Part shown: one piece after another, positions 63,080 to 64,000 of the stretch
Numbering within the stretch: the first letter of the stretch is position 1
How the letters are laid out: every line of letters starts with the position of its first letter
Assembly (NCBI RefSeq): GCF_014189455.1
Contig: NZ_CP050296.1
Coordinates: forward strand, 3,344,001-3,408,000
Direction of reading: 5' to 3'
Origin: Mesorhizobium huakuii
Lineage (GTDB): Bacteria; Pseudomonadota; Alphaproteobacteria; Rhizobiales; Rhizobiaceae
DNA: 64,000 nucleotides
The notes under the pieces: model-generated
Told to the model about the DNA's origin: nothing
Databases searched by the model: none
Seen by the model: only the letters and a program-made list of their open reading frames with translations
Position numbers and translations under genes: made by a program

Positions 63080-63910
63080 GTGCCACAAGAACGCCGTGCC
63101 AGAAGAGGGGCCCGAGGAAAAAGCCATGACCGCCACGCCCCCGACCTTTCTCCCCCAACCTTTCTCAATGTCGATGGATCGCGCATCGCGCTGCGCCATA
63201 GCGCCGGTTTGACGCCGGGCATTGTCTGGCTCGGCGGCTACAAGTCGGACATGCTGGGCACGAAAGCGCAGACGCTGTCGGACTGGGCGGCAAAAGAGGG
63301 CCGCGCCTTCCTGCGCCATGACTATTCCGGCCATGGCGAATCCGGCGGCGCCTTTGCCGACGGCACGATTTCGACATGGCTTTCGCAAAGCCTTGCCGTG
63401 TTCCGGAAGTTTGCCAAGGGCCATCAGATCCTGGTCGGCTCCTCAATGGGCGCCTGGATCGCGCTGCGCATGGTGCAGGAATTGCGCAAGGCGGGCGACA
63501 CCAATGTCGTCGGCCTGGTGCTGCTGGCGCCGGCGCCGGATTTTACCTCTGAGCTGGTCGAACCGGCGCTGACCGCCGCGCAGAAGCGCGCCCTCGCCGA
63601 AAAGGGGTTCTTCGCCGAGCCGTCGGACTATTCCGCGGAACCTTACATCTACACGCGCGCGCTGATCGAGGACGGGCGAGCCAACCGGGTGATGACCGGG
63701 CCGATCGACACCCATTGCCCGGTCCACATCGTGCAGGGCCTGGCCGATCCGGACGTGCCGTCGAGCCACGCTCTGAAACTGGTCAGCCTGCTGCCGGCCG
63801 ACGATGTCACGCTGTCGCTCATTCCCGACGGCGATCACCGCCTGTCGCGGCCGCAGGATCTCGACATGCTGGTGCGGGCGGTCGGCGACATGGCCGGGCG
63901 GGGCAGGTGA
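63080..63910 (+). CDS. Alpha/beta hydrolase, 5' end uncertain
   Basis: A serine hydrolase. The nucleophile is in VGSSMGAWIALR, the oxyanion/His-Gly region is IVWLGGYKSDMLG, the acid in LADPDVPSSHA and the His in IPDGDHRLSRPQDL. It resembles rhizobial esterase/palmitoyl-thioesterase-like (ABHD10-type) proteins. The open frame allows only a weak GTG start. The ATG at 63126 has a good GAGGAAA site but lies in another frame; one extra C in the C runs at 63138-63142 or 63152-63156 would join it. Confidence 0.78.
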   Translation: MPQERRARRGARGKSHDRHAPDLSPPTFLNVDGSRIALRHSAGLTPGIVWLGGYKSDMLGTKAQTLSDWAAKEGRAFLRHDYSGHGESGGAFADGTISTWLSQSLAVFRKFAKGHQILVGSSMGAWIALRMVQELRKAGDTNVVGLVLLAPAPDFTSELVEPALTAAQKRALAEKGFFAEPSDYSAEPYIYTRALIEDGRANRVMTGPIDTHCPVHIVQGLADPDVPSSHALKLVSLLPADDVTLSLIPDGDHRLSRPQDLDMLVRAVGDMAGRGR

Positions 63911-63912
63911 CG

Positions 63913-64000
63913 ATGCGCCTTTCCATTCCGATCTCGGCCTTCGTCGCGGCCATCGTCGGCTTCGGCGGTACGCTGGCCATCGTCATTGCCGCCGCCCACG
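63913..64000 (+). CDS. BenE-family transporter, N-terminal fragment
   Basis: Only 29 codons are inside the window. MRLSIPISAFVAAIVGFGGTLAIVIAAAH matches the opening helix of the benzoate/H+ symporter (BenE) family, with the SAFVAAxVGFGGT block. It starts 2 bases after the hydrolase stop, so the two are probably cotranscribed. The substrate cannot be inferred from this part. Confidence 0.7.
   Translation, partial: MRLSIPISAFVAAIVGFGGTLAIVIAAAH

Overview
The window looks like chromosomal DNA from a rhizobial alphaproteobacterium, most likely Mesorhizobium or a close relative. By eye it is GC-rich and densely coded. It carries myo-inositol genes with an RpiR-type regulator, mocDEF-like genes, a his operon containing a DUF2628 gene, an HslV-GNAT-DUF2585-HslU cluster, DUF1402 and GlxA-type regulators, and several families of short palindromic intergenic repeats of the kind common in rhizobia. 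No phage, CRISPR array, tRNA or rRNA was seen. One insertion sequence is present.

Left part (1-15.6 kb): inositol and related metabolism. On the minus strand lie the start of iolC, an RpiR/IolR-type regulator, and further right a unit of periplasmic binding protein, permease, ATPase, inositol 2-dehydrogenase, SDR and a small ORF. GGAA/GAAA-N6-TTCC sites recur upstream of both iolC and the transporter, suggesting one regulon. A LacI-type regulator is divergent from mocD-mocE-mocF-like genes (desaturase-type oxygenase, Rieske ferredoxin, reductase). Embedded here is aroG (DAHP synthase), preceded by a 23-codon leader peptide rich in Tyr/Trp/Phe and a textbook attenuator.

Middle (15.7-38 kb): housekeeping genes. 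These are hslVU with two inserted genes, hisB-DUF2628-hisH-hisA-(arginase-like)-hisF-hisE-coaA, a DegP-type protease, a PPi-type phosphofructokinase-like gene coupled to a metallo-hydrolase, an L,D-transpeptidase, a LysE exporter, a large autotransporter, and xylB/xylA.

Right part (38-53.4 kb): a regulator plus operon that reads as carnitine/crotonobetaine catabolism (GlxA-type regulator, BKACE cleavage enzyme, HD-domain protein resembling diiron oxygenases, carnitine dehydrogenase, acyl-CoA dehydrogenase, ADP-forming acyl-CoA ligase, CaiD). An esterase, an FAD oxidoreductase, a frameshifted Gfo/Idh/MocA gene, YceI, cytochrome b561, a LysR regulator and an aldo/keto reductase follow.

Far right (53.6-64 kb): translation genes on the minus strand, infC (AUU start), rpmI-rplT, and pheS-GFA-pheT with 4-base overlaps. 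An IS1202/ISNCY-like element with 17-bp target duplications lies between infC and rpmI. The window ends in a BenE-type transporter. Four genes (LysE near 3.2 kb, DUF1402, Gfo/Idh/MocA near 49.7 kb, hydrolase near 63.1 kb) have a single-base frame problem in or near a short single-base run, so either the assembly has indel errors or these genes are damaged.
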